A DNA stretch of 46,006 nucleotides from Deltaproteobacteria bacterium (GTDB lineage: Bacteria > Desulfobacterota > Desulfobulbia > Desulfobulbales > JAJRZW01): contig JAJRZW010000046.1 of the NCBI GenBank assembly GCA_024275015.1, positions 1 to 46,006 on the forward strand. Direction: 5' to 3'. Below the pieces are notes generated by a model that saw only the letters and a program-made list of their open reading frames with translations, was not told where the DNA came from and searched no databases. A program made the translations under genes and the position numbers. Each line of letters opens with the position of its first letter. The stretch's first letter is position 1. This document shows positions 7,747 to 16,071 of this stretch, piece after piece.

Positions 7747-9342
7747 ATGAAAAAAATCGAGATATACGATACCACCTTGAGAGACGGCACCCAGGCGGAG
7801 AATTTTAACCTTTCGGTTGAGGACAAGGTGAGGATCACCCTTCGTCTTGATGAGTTCGGGGTTGATTTCATCGAGGGCGGCTGGCCCGGGGCCAATCCCG
7901 CCTCCTCGGAATTTTTTGATGAAATTCGGCGTTACCACCTGAAACACAGCCGTTTGATGGCCTTCGGCAGTACCAGGATGTTCCGTAATCCGCCGGGGGA
8001 AGACGCCAACCTCGCCGCCCTGGTCGCGGCCGGGGCCGCCGGGATCACCATCTTCGGCAAGAGCTGGGACATTCACGTCACCGAGGCCCTGCGGATTGCC
8101 CTTGACGACAACCTCACCATTATCGAGGATTCCCTCGCCTTTTTAAGGCCCGGGGTCGATTTTCTTTTTTATGATGCCGAGCATTTCTTTGACGGCTATA
8201 AGGCCAGGCCCGACTACGCCCTTGAAACCCTGGCCCGGGCGGTTGCCGGCGGCGCCGACTGTCTGATTCTCTGCGATACCAACGGCGGTACCCTGCCGCA
8301 TGAGATCCGGGGGATCATCGCCGCGGTGCAGGAATTTTTCACTGCCAGGGGCGAGTCTCCCCGGTTGGGAATCCACGCCCATAATGATTCCGATACCGCG
8401 GTGGCCAATTCCCTCATCGCCGTTGATCAGGGCGCGGTTCAGGTTCAGGGGACCATCAACGGTTACGGCGAACGCTGCGGTAATGCCAATCTGACCTAGA
8501 TCATCCCCGCCCTGGCCCTGAAGATGGACTGCGAGCTCAGCATGGGGGAAAACATCAACCGCCTCAGCGATGTTTCGCGTTTTGTCAGTGAGCTGGCAAA
8601 CCTGTCGCCGAACCGTTACCAGCCCTTTGTCGGCGCTGCCGCCTTTGCCCATAAGGGTGGCATCCATGTCAGCGCGGTCAAGCGTAATCCCCTGACCTAT
8701 GAGCATATTGAGCCGGAAAAAGTTGGTAATCAGCGCCGGATTCTTATCTCCGACCAGGCCGGGCGCAGCAATGTCCTCCATAAGGCGAAGAAATTCGGCA
8801 TCGAGATCAAGCCCGATGACCCGGCCCTTGCCGCCATCCTCAAGGAGTTGAAGGATATGGAGAACCAGGGCTTTCAATTCGAGGGGGCTGAGGCCTCATT
8901 CGAGCTCCTGATGCGCCGGGCCGTCGGCGGTCGGAAACGTTATTTCGACCTCCATGGTTTCCGGGTCATCAGCCAGAAGGACGAGCGGGGCGCCCCGCCC
9001 CTTGACGAGGCGACGATCAGGATAGAGGTCGGTGGCGAGACCGTCCATACCGCCGCCCTGGGTGAGGGGCCGGTCAACGCCCTTGACAACGGTCTGCGCA
9101 AGGCCCTGACTCCGGCATATCCCGGCCTGGCCGAGATGCGTCTTGATGATTACAAGGTTCGGGTCCTGGCCAGCGATCACGGTACCGGGGCCCGGGTAAG
9201 GGTGTTGATCGAGTCGAGCGATAACTCTTCATCCTGGTCAACCGTAGGGGTCTCAAACGACATCATCGAGGCCAGCTGGCAGGCCCTGGTCGATTCCATC
9301 ACCTATAAATTGATGAAGGACGACCAGCGCGTCGACGGGTAG
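7747..9342 (+). CDS. cimA: Citramalate synthase, full-length frame interrupted by one in-frame TAG
   Basis: Condenses pyruvate and acetyl-CoA to citramalate, opening the threonine-independent route to isoleucine. The N-terminal half has the HMGL/isopropylmalate-synthase barrel: [10 protein letters not shown] near residue 7, [27 protein letters not shown] and [12 protein letters not shown]. The second half continues in the same frame with the family's [11 protein letters not shown] motif and a LeuA-type dimerisation domain near the end ([15 protein letters not shown]). The whole frame is 531 codons, the normal size for CimA. A TAG at 8497-8499 (codon 251) falls at the residue that is usually Ser in NANL-x-S-IIP. 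Either the gene is a recent pseudogene, TAG is decoded, or the base is an error. The terminal stop is also TAG. Confidence 0.9.
8497..8499 (+). other. In-frame TAG codon inside citramalate synthase
   Basis: Codon 251 reads TAG between [10 protein letters not shown] and [10 protein letters not shown]. The surrounding alignment to the family is uninterrupted on both sides and no frame change occurs. A single C-to-A change from TCG (Ser) would produce it. It is not preceded by a start-codon arrangement that would make the downstream half an independent enzyme. Confidence 0.95.
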
Positions 9343-9348
9343 GGTACT

Positions 9349-9744
9349 TTGTCGGGGGAAGAGCGCGACAACCGTCCGGGGCCATATCTGTCCGACAGCC
9401 GCGCCCTGATCCTGATTCTTCTGGCGGCACTGTTCCTCCTTCCCGCCTTACGTCGTCCGCCCCCGTGTCCGGAATATTCATCTCCCCATCCGGCCGCCCC
9501 CGTCGACCAGGCTGTTCTTCCTTTGCTTTGCTTTGGCCGGATAGACATAAACCACGCCGGTTACCGCACCCTGATCCGGATCCCGGGGATTGGTCCGTCC
9601 CGGGCCCGGGCGATTATAAAATTAAGGCGGACAAGGGGAAAGATCGGTGATTTGATGGAACTTGCCGTAATCCGCGGCATCGGTTCGCGAACGGTAGGGG
9701 AACTGACGGGGTTGCTGACAGCAGGAAGACCAGGGGAGGAGTGA
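9349..9744 (+). CDS. ComEA-like helix-hairpin-helix protein with N-terminal membrane anchor
   Basis: A 131-residue protein with one hydrophobic segment at about residues 20-37 (ALILILLAALFLLPAL) and a C-terminal pair of helix-hairpin-helix motifs (INHAGYRTLIRIPGIGPS, ELAVIRGIGSRTVGELTG), as in ComEA-type DNA-binding proteins of competence systems. The only upstream start is TTG at 9349, with no strong ribosome-binding site. It begins six bases after the cimA TAG and in the same frame, so it could depend on reinitiation or, if TAG is read, be made as a fusion. No other competence gene is nearby. Stop is TGA. Confidence 0.8.
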   Translation: MSGEERDNRPGPYLSDSRALILILLAALFLLPALRRPPPCPEYSSPHPAAPVDQAVLPLLCFGRIDINHAGYRTLIRIPGIGPSRARAIIKLRRTRGKIGDLMELAVIRGIGSRTVGELTGLLTAGRPGEE

Positions 9745-10130
9745 TGATTGCCCGGATCGGCCCGGATATTAGCTCATTGCGCTGATCCCGCCCCGGGGCA
9801 TTTGCGCCTGTTCCGGCGCTACGGTCTTTTCTGATATCTCAGGCGGGTTCTGGACCGCCGGGGCGTGGCATCGGCAGACACTTTAGCAGCCCGTTGAAAA
9901 AACGGACTGTATGCGGCGCATGGACGCGTCGCTGATTTCACCGGGAAAGAAAAACCCGGGGAAATCGAGAGGTTGGCCGGAACTTGTTTTGGCCAACCGG
10001 AGTTTAAAAAGCAAGGGACGGCTTTTTAAACGGTCTGTTAGGAGCGGCGTAAGAAGTGAACAGGGCGATCATCCGTCGCCGCAGTTATTCTCTGCCCCCC
10101 AGATTCAGCCTTCAGCCTGAAAAAGCCTTT
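9745..10130. other. Convergent intergenic region between the ComEA-like and PhnD-like genes
   Basis: These 386 bp lie between two converging genes and hold repeat B3 (9883-10040). The flanks (9745-9882 and 10041-10130) show no coding signal. A small GC-rich stem is possible near 9843-9860. No canonical U-tract terminator was seen. Confidence 0.5.
9883..10040 (-). repeat. Dispersed structured repeat family B, copy 3
   Basis: Full-length copy bounded by TTAGCAGCCCGTTGAAAAA and CGGTCTGTTA. The third hairpin pairs GATTTCACCGGG with CCCGGGGAAATC, again different in sequence from copies 1, 2 and 5 but still foldable. The TTA at both borders agrees with the other copies. Confidence 0.85.
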
Positions 10131-11036
10131 CTAAAATTTCTGGTACGGCGGCATATTGGTCCGTTTCGCCATCTCCCTGACCACGTCGAATTCACTGTCC
10201 TTGATGTCGCGATAGCCCTTGACCCAGGCCCGTTTTGCCACCCGTACCGTTTCGCCGTCGTATTTCACCGTGTCTTTGGCCCCCAGGGACAGAACCGCCT
10301 CCTTGAACCGCCGGGCCAGACCGGAATCAATTTTCTGGGTAACGGCGAAATTGCAGTAGGGGATGGGGGCAGCCTTGGCGATTATCCGGTAATCGTCGCG
10401 GACGATACGGTTATCGGCCGCCATTTCCTCAAGGTCGTTAAGGGGGATGGCACCGGCGTCGAATTTGCCGAACATCACCCCGTAAACCACCTTTTCATGT
10501 TTATCGCTGCCGGTGGGGATGGTGTAGAAGGCGAGGTCGTCTTCAGGGTCGATACCGTTGCGCTGCAGGAGGTCAATCTGGCTCATGAACCCGGTGGGGG
10601 CAAGCATCGGTCCGAATATCATTCGTCTGCCCTTGAGGTCGGCCAGGGTTTTTATGCCCGAATCGGCCCGGGTAAAGATGATCCCCTGGGAGCGGTAATC
10701 GTTGACCCCCTTGCGCTCCGCCGCCAATACCTCGACCCCGTTGAAGCGGTGGAGGGTCACATAAAGGAGTGAATTTGAGTGGGTGAAATCAAGGTTTTTT
10801 ATCTCCCGGGTAAACTGGATGGTGTCAATGGCCACGGTCTTGAATTTTACCCCCAGCTTTTTCCCCAGCCAGGCACTCATGGGCAGGAAACGTTCAAGGG
10901 TCTCCTGCCTTGAGTTGCAGATCATGTAGCCGATGCGGTAGGTGGGGATGCTCTTTGCCGTCTGCGGCGTTTTGCCGCCGTGTCCGCAGGCGCTGAGGGT
11001 AAGGATCGCGGTCAGGATAAGGATGAATTTTTTCAC
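10131..11036 (-). CDS. PhnD-like phosphate/phosphonate-family substrate-binding lipoprotein
   Basis: The preferred start is GTG at 11036, giving VKKFILILTAILTLSAC with a lipobox (LSAC), 17 bp after the preceding TPR gene; the longer frame overlaps that gene. The mature protein resembles the PhnD family of periplasmic type 2 binding proteins: IGYMICNSRQETLERFLPM near the start, a DFTHSNSLLYV segment and DLKGRRMIFGPMLAPTG. Orphan members are often sensors rather than uptake proteins. No permease or ATPase gene accompanies it. It is the last gene of the minus-strand cluster that starts with the NicO-type exporter. The stop is TAG; the next in-frame stop is a TAA 30 codons later. Confidence 0.85.
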   Translation of the reverse strand: MKKFILILTAILTLSACGHGGKTPQTAKSIPTYRIGYMICNSRQETLERFLPMSAWLGKKLGVKFKTVAIDTIQFTREIKNLDFTHSNSLLYVTLHRFNGVEVLAAERKGVNDYRSQGIIFTRADSGIKTLADLKGRRMIFGPMLAPTGFMSQIDLLQRNGIDPEDDLAFYTIPTGSDKHEKVVYGVMFGKFDAGAIPLNDLEEMAADNRIVRDDYRIIAKAAPIPYCNFAVTQKIDSGLARRFKEAVLSLGAKDTVKYDGETVRVAKRAWVKGYRDIKDSEFDVVREMAKRTNMPPYQKF

Positions 11037-11053
11037 GGTGTTTTCCCGGATGA

Positions 11054-11596
11054 TTATGGCGTTGCCGCCTCTTTTCTGGCCTTGATAATCATGGCCTGCC
11101 ATTTTTTCCGGTTTTTTCCGGATGATTTGCGGTTATTACGCAGGGCCGAGGCAAAGGCTGCCATGGCTTTTTTTTTCTCAGCCCTGGCTGTCCATGTAAG
11201 GCCCAGATGGTAGAAGACCATGACATCGGCGGGTTTAAGTGCTATCGCCTTATTTAAGAGGCTTAGGCTCTCTTCGGTTTTTCCCTGTCGCAGGCGGACA
11301 AGGCCGAGAAGATCAATGGCGTTGAAGTTGTCCGGATCCGTCGTCAGAACCGTTTTCAACTCCTTTTCCGCCTCGTCATAGCGTTTCAGGGCCTCCAGGG
11401 CGGCGGCGAATTTCAGCCTGGTTCTGATCTCCCCGGGTTTGAATTCAAGGAGGATGCGGTATTCCATCACCGCCAGCGCCGGCGGCATGTCCTGCTCCAC
11501 ATGGGCCGAGACCGGACGCCCCATGACTCCGGTAGTGACCATGATAACGGCCGCGATCACGATCAGACGCGGTGGATATGAGGCAGATACGGACAT
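11054..11596 (-). CDS. Exported tetratricopeptide-repeat protein
   Basis: A 180-residue protein with an N-terminal hydrophobic segment (LIVIAAVIMVTTGVMG), likely a signal peptide or anchor, followed by three TPR-like helical pairs (RLKFAAALEALKRYDEAEKE, FNAIDLLGLVRLRQGKTEES, VMVFYHLGLTWTARAEKKKA). The C-terminus is strongly basic. TPR domains are protein-interaction scaffolds. It is tightly packed between the two substrate-binding protein genes (gaps of 5 and 17 bp), which suggests that it works with them in the periplasm. Stop is TAA. Confidence 0.85.
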   Translation of the reverse strand: MSVSASYPPRLIVIAAVIMVTTGVMGRPVSAHVEQDMPPALAVMEYRILLEFKPGEIRTRLKFAAALEALKRYDEAEKELKTVLTTDPDNFNAIDLLGLVRLRQGKTEESLSLLNKAIALKPADVMVFYHLGLTWTARAEKKKAMAAFASALRNNRKSSGKNRKKWQAMIIKARKEAATP

Positions 11597-11601
11597 GGGG
11601 T

Positions 11602-12216
11602 TTAGATAATTTTTTTGCGCATGAGGAAATCCTTGGCTACGTTGTGGGCCTTGGCCCCATTACTGATCCTGGCGGTCATCTTGTTGAAATGATGGTCGTC
11701 GATGGCGTTGGCCAGTTTTTTCAATACCCTGGGCAGGAGGGGAAAATTGGTCAGAACATTATGACGGATCACCGCCGCGGTTACCGCCGTGGTGCTGCCG
11801 ATTTTTACATGATAACCAAAGGGAGGCATCCAGATAAGGTCAAGGTCGTTGTCTGTTTCATAGCCGTTCTTAACGGCGATAAAGTCTTTTTGCGGGTCGC
11901 CGCTTGGGGTGATCTTTATTTTCTGCATCCCCCTGGCGGTGTTTTCGATAATGATATCGGCGCGGACCTTTTCGTCTTCCGATTTAATCGCCTTGTACAT
12001 TGCCCGGTAATTGGGGAATTTTCTAAGTTTTACCGTAGTCCCGGTGCGTTCGTTGATCAGGGTGACCAGCATCTCCGCCATCAACGATTCTTCAGCCGTA
12101 CCGGTGGAACCTATATAAAGGGTGCGGCCGACACAGGCGATCCCGGGGCTGATTGTCGTAAACACCGTGGCGATGAAGACAAGAATGACGACAATAACGC
12201 TTGCTGTTTTTTTCAT
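11602..12216 (-). CDS. Orphan periplasmic substrate-binding protein, OpuAC/glycine-betaine-like
   Basis: A 204-residue protein with a signal peptide (VIVVILVFIATVFTTI) and a short binding fold resembling type 2 osmoprotectant-binding proteins: YIGSTGTAEESLMAEMLVTL followed by RTGTTVKLRKF, then IWMPPFGYHVK. It is shorter than the usual 270-300 residues, so it may have lost parts of the second lobe. No ABC permease or ATPase is nearby. The gene lies 16 bp after the NicO-type exporter and 5 bp before the TPR gene. The ligand cannot be read from the sequence. Confidence 0.75.
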   Translation of the reverse strand: MKKTASVIVVILVFIATVFTTISPGIACVGRTLYIGSTGTAEESLMAEMLVTLINERTGTTVKLRKFPNYRAMYKAIKSEDEKVRADIIIENTARGMQKIKITPSGDPQKDFIAVKNGYETDNDLDLIWMPPFGYHVKIGSTTAVTAAVIRHNVLTNFPLLPRVLKKLANAIDDHHFNKMTARISNGAKAHNVAKDFLMRKKII

Positions 12217-12232
12217 CCTGCTGCCTCTCTGG

Positions 12233-13000
12233 TTATTGCAAAAAACCCATGATCGAATTGAAAAGGGTATAGGCGCCGAGGGTGGTAATTACCACCGCGC
12301 TCAATATCCCGAGTCTGTGGCTTAACTTCTTGTTGTCTCCCAGTTTGCGGGTAAGGTCGCCGGCGTGGGAAAGGGCCACGCCGATGGTCATCATCACCAG
12401 CCCGAGTCCGAGGCTGAAGAACAGGGCCACCGTCAGCCCCTGGGCCGTGCGCCCGGCGCCGATGGCTGCCAGCAGGGTGGCGATGGCCGCCGGGCAGGGG
12501 ATCAGTCCCCCTGAGACCCCGAGGAGAAGAAGACGCCACATATCGGTCTTCTCCGCCACTGCCGCGTTTTCGTCACCACCGCGTTCCAGCACCTGGCCGT
12601 GGCTATGGCTATGGGCATGCCCGTGGTGATGATCGTGATCGTGGGAATGATGATCGTCCTTGCAGAAAAAATGCATGTGGGTATGGCCGCCACCGCCGTG
12701 GAGACGTTCCTTCAGCATCCATAGCCCGACCCCGAGAATCAGCACGGAGGAAAAGAGCCCCATCCAGGTATGAAGCTGGGCGTCGGAGAACCTGCCGGCC
12801 ATGAGTTTGGCGATGATGCCGAGGATGATGACGCTGAAGGTGTGGGTAAAGGTAACGATCAGCCCCAGGATGAGGCCGTCGATGGCCCGTCCCTTGGTGC
12901 CGATCATGTAGGCGGCAATCAGGGACTTTCCATGCCCGGGTTCAAAGGCGTGCATGGCGCCGAGGGCAATGGCGCCCATGTACATGGTAACGGGGGTCAT
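12233..13000 (-). CDS. NicO/RcnA-family nickel/cobalt exporter
   Basis: A 255-residue integral membrane protein with about six hydrophobic segments. The family signature HAFEPGHGKS is at residues 17-26. A loop at residues 101-135 is packed with histidines (HTHMH, HHSHDHDHHHGHAHSHSHG), as in RcnA and NicO efflux proteins, where it binds Ni(II) or Co(II). The second half carries GVSGGLIPCPAAIATLL, typical of the family. It is the first gene of a four-gene minus-strand cluster; the next gene starts 16 bp downstream. Export direction and metal are inferred from the family. Stop is TAA. Confidence 0.9.
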   Translation of the reverse strand: MTPVTMYMGAIALGAMHAFEPGHGKSLIAAYMIGTKGRAIDGLILGLIVTFTHTFSVIILGIIAKLMAGRFSDAQLHTWMGLFSSVLILGVGLWMLKERLHGGGGHTHMHFFCKDDHHSHDHDHHHGHAHSHSHGQVLERGGDENAAVAEKTDMWRLLLLGVSGGLIPCPAAIATLLAAIGAGRTAQGLTVALFFSLGLGLVMMTIGVALSHAGDLTRKLGDNKKLSHRLGILSAVVITTLGAYTLFNSIMGFLQ

Positions 13001-13047
13001 ATAGCTTTCCTGGTCTTGTTCATGGCCGATGGTTCGTGAAAATTTCT

Positions 13048-13161
13048 GTTACAGGTCTGTTCTGTCGTTTGGCCAACCTCTTGATTTCACCGGATTTTTC
13101 AACCCGGCAAAATCGGCGGCGCGGACATGCGCCTGACAGTCCGTTTTTCAACGGACTGTTA
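13048..13161 (+). repeat. Dispersed structured repeat family B, copy 4 (left part decayed)
   Basis: The right two-thirds are recognisable: GGCCAACCTC, the third hairpin (GATTTCACCGG and CCGGCAAAATC), GGCGGCGCGGACATGCGCC and the terminal hairpin CAGTCCG/CGGACTG. The first hairpin is reduced to a remnant (GTTACAGGTCTGTT). The right end lies 16 bp past the stop codon of the downstream lyase gene. Confidence 0.75.
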
Positions 13162-13176
13162 TTGCTCCCCGGGGTA

Positions 13177-14625
13177 TTACGGTTCAATCCCGCATTTTCC
13201 TCCCGGGGCCGCGAGGGGGCAGGTGGTCGGGGTCAGGGATACTCCCGGATCAATTGCTCTGAGGTTTTCACTTTTTTTTATCACCGCTTCGGTGATTTCC
13301 CGGGCCCGGCCCACATGTTTTTCCGGGACAGTGACCCGGCGTAGTTCCTCTACCGTGAACAGCCCGGCAGTCTCTTGCTGGCGGATCACGGTTTCAAGAA
13401 ATGATTCCCGGGATTCCCGCGCCGCCATTGCCGCCCGGTAGAGTATTTCATGGGCCTTCTTTTTCCCTGTCCTGGCGGCAATTAAGAACATTAACGCCTC
13501 AGAGCCGACAAGACAAGCGTTCATGTCAAGATTACGTTCCATTTCCTTCCGATGGACGATCAGGCCCTTGAGGATTTTTGTTATCTGGTCAAGGGCCGCG
13601 GCGAGGTACATGGAACTGTCGGTTATCGAGACCCATTCGACCCTCACGGCCCGATAGTCGCGTTCGTGTTCGTTGATCAGGGTATCAAGACCGGCGGCGG
13701 CGGTGGCCTTTAAAAGTTTGGCCAGCACCACCACCTGTTCGCATTGTTCCGGGTTGCGTTTGTGCGGCATGGTGGTGCTGCCGATCTTGCCCAGGTGAAA
13801 GGGTTCCTCCATCTAGCCGATTTCGTCCCGGGAGAGCTGGCAGATTTCGTTGGCTATTTTGCCGAGGCTGCCGCCGATCAGGGCGAACAGGGATGTGACC
13901 TCGGCCATTCGGTCGCGGGATGAGTGCCAGCAGGTATCCGGGACCTTGAGATCAAGACGGGCGGCAAAGTCACGCAGCAGTTCTTCCCGTTCGCCGGTGA
14001 AGGCGCTCATGGTTCCGACGCCGCCGAAGAGCTGGCAGACCAGGACCCTCGGCGCGGTTTCACTGAGCCGTTGCCGGTGGCGCAGGAGTTCATCAAGCCA
14101 GACCGCGAACTTAAGCCCTAAAGTGGTGGGCAGGGCCGGCTGCCCGTGGGTCCGGCCTACGACCAGGGTGTCGCGGCCGGCAAAGGCCAGTCTCGCGACC
14201 TCGCGGATAACGAGGTCAAGATCGCGAACGATGATCGCCAGTGTGTCTTTGAGCTCAAGAACCTGGGCCGAGTCCTGTATATCCTGGGTGGTGGCGCCGA
14301 AATGGATGTATCCCGCCGCCTCTTCGTCGCTTAAGCGGTGCCATTGATCCAACAGCGGGATAAGGGAGTGGTTGGTCTCTTCTATCCCCCGGCTGATCGC
14401 TTCGAGGTTGAAACGGGAAAGATCAGCGGACGCGGCCAGGGCCTCGGCCGCGTCCGCCGGGATCATTCCCAGCCCGGCCTGGCTTTCGGCCAGGGCGACC
14501 TCGACCGCGAGCCAGCGGGTCATGCGGCGATAGGGGCAGAAAACCGCGCTGATCTCGTCGGTGGTGTAGCCCCCGCGATAGAACGGTGAGCAGGTGATAT
14601 GGGATACGGCCTTGGCGCAGCTCAT
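13177..14625 (-). CDS. Adenylosuccinate-lyase/cycloisomerase family lyase, frame interrupted by one in-frame TAG
   Basis: A member of the fumarase/aspartase superfamily, whose enzymes eliminate fumarate (or open lactones) from C-N or C-O substrates. The first 270 codons carry the N-terminal signature (SPFYRGGYTTDEISAVF), FGATTQDIQDSA and GRTHGQPALPTTLG. After the TAG at 13813-13815 (codon 271) the same frame continues with MEEPF, the catalytic-loop signature GSTTMPHKRNP at codons 282-292, and a complete C-terminal domain to a TAA. Overall length is 482 codons, somewhat above the usual 435-460. In the paralogue next door the TAG position is Glu (VGELAEP). Substrate is uncertain: 3-carboxymuconate cycloisomerase-like and adenylosuccinate lyase are both possible. 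Confidence 0.85.
13813..13815 (-). other. In-frame TAG codon inside the first lyase gene
   Basis: The minus strand reads GAA ATC GGC TAG ATG GAG GAA CCC. In related lyases the TAG position is usually Glu, and one G-to-T change from GAG would create it. An ATG follows at once, but a protein started there would lack the N-terminal domain and half of the active site. Confidence 0.95.
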
Positions 14626-14687
14626 TGATTCATTCTACGGTTTTTTTGGTTGAGGAGCGGCTTCAGCCGCGAATCCAGACGGTCAGG

Positions 14688-16031
14688 TTAAAAAAATTCG
14701 TCCCCGATAATCTTTCGGGCAATCTCCACGCAATGGCCGATATTGTTTGCCGGGTGCCGCAGGTGCCGGTAATCCTCTTCCTTCAGAACCGCGGCTATAT
14801 CGTCATCGCCCCGCAGTAGTTCTTCAATACCCGTATCCGTGGCCCGGCGGTAAATATCGCCAAGTATTTCCCTGGCCCGCATCTTTCCGAAGACCCCGGC
14901 AAGGCGGAACATCAGCCATTCGCTCATGGCCGCGTCACTGTTCTTTTTAAGATTGGCGAGCATCCGGTCCGTCCTGACCTCAATCCCATCGACAATCATT
15001 ACAGTATAGTTCAGGGCGGCGCCGGTGTAAATGAAGATCTCCGGCATTGCCAGCATTTCCGACCACAGACAGCGGCCGTCGCGTTCGTGCTGGTGGGCCA
15101 TGGCCCCGGTCACGGTCCGGGCCAGCCCCCGCACCTGCCGGGCCAGTACGCATACCCGCTGCGAGATCACCGGGTTACGCTTATGGGGCATGGTCGAGCT
15201 TGAGGCCGCACCCGGGGCCGGTGGTTCGGCCAGTTCCCCGACCTCGGTGCGGCAGAGCTCGAATATCTCGCCCGCGATCCGTTCGCAGCCACCGGCAACG
15301 ATGGCCAGAAAAGATGCGCATTCGGCCATCCGGTCGCGGCTGTTATGCCAGGCGGCCCCGCTCCATGAAAGGCCCAGTCGTTCCATCACCATCGCCGCCA
15401 CCCTGAAGGCCTTATCCCCCAGCCCGGCCATTGATCCCACCGCTCCGCCGATCTGGCCGACAAGGAGTCTGGGTTTCATTTCCCCCAGGCGTTCAAGATC
15501 CCGGCGGATCTCGGCCAGCCAGTTTGCGGTTTTAAAGCCGAAGGTGATCGGCAGGGCCACCTGGCCGTGGCTGCGGCCGGCCATAGGGGTTTCAATGTGT
15601 CTGCGGCTCAAGGCCAGCAGCAGTCCTTCCAGACGGACGAGATCGGCCTCGATTATCGCAATTGCCTCCCTGAATTCCAGCACGGCCCCGGTATCGAGTA
15701 CATCCTGGGTGGTGAGGCCGTAGTGGACAAACTCCCCGGCCTCGGGGGCGCAGATCCTTTTAAGCTCTCCGATGACCGGCATTATGGAGTTGCGGCTGGT
15801 TTTGTAGGCGGCGGCGACCCGTTTGAGATCGAGATTTTCCATTCCCGCTTTGGCGCATATCTCTTTTGCCGCTGTTGCCGGGATAATCGCGAGTTCCCCC
15901 TGGACCGCGGCCAGGGCCGACTCAATCGTCAGCCAGCGGGAAAAACGTTTTTCCTCGGCAAAAACCGCCTTCATCGCCGGGGTGGAGAATAAATCCGCCT
16001 GATATTGAAAGTCTATCGCCTGGGACGGCAT
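14688..16031 (-). CDS. Adenylosuccinate-lyase family protein (intact paralogue)
   Basis: A 447-residue lyase of the fumarase/aspartase superfamily. The start at 16031 is preferred because AGGAG lies just upstream and the longer frame runs into repeat A. Landmarks are YGLTTQDVLDTGAVLE, GRSHGQVALPITFG, the segment CRTEVGELAEP and the active-site loop SSSTMPHKRNP. The order of domains and length match adenylosuccinate lyase and 3-carboxy-cis,cis-muconate cycloisomerase. It lies 62 bp upstream of the TAG-containing paralogue, from which it is clearly divergent, so the pair is an old duplication and not a recent copy. The absence of purine genes nearby argues that at least one of the two has a catabolic job. 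Stop is TAA. Confidence 0.88.
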   Translation of the reverse strand: MPSQAIDFQYQADLFSTPAMKAVFAEEKRFSRWLTIESALAAVQGELAIIPATAAKEICAKAGMENLDLKRVAAAYKTSRNSIMPVIGELKRICAPEAGEFVHYGLTTQDVLDTGAVLEFREAIAIIEADLVRLEGLLLALSRRHIETPMAGRSHGQVALPITFGFKTANWLAEIRRDLERLGEMKPRLLVGQIGGAVGSMAGLGDKAFRVAAMVMERLGLSWSGAAWHNSRDRMAECASFLAIVAGGCERIAGEIFELCRTEVGELAEPPAPGAASSSTMPHKRNPVISQRVCVLARQVRGLARTVTGAMAHQHERDGRCLWSEMLAMPEIFIYTGAALNYTVMIVDGIEVRTDRMLANLKKNSDAAMSEWLMFRLAGVFGKMRAREILGDIYRRATDTGIEELLRGDDDIAAVLKEEDYRHLRHPANNIGHCVEIARKIIGDEFF

Positions 16032-16071
16032 TTTTATGTGACTCCTGTACTTTTGCTGATTTCCGCCTGAA

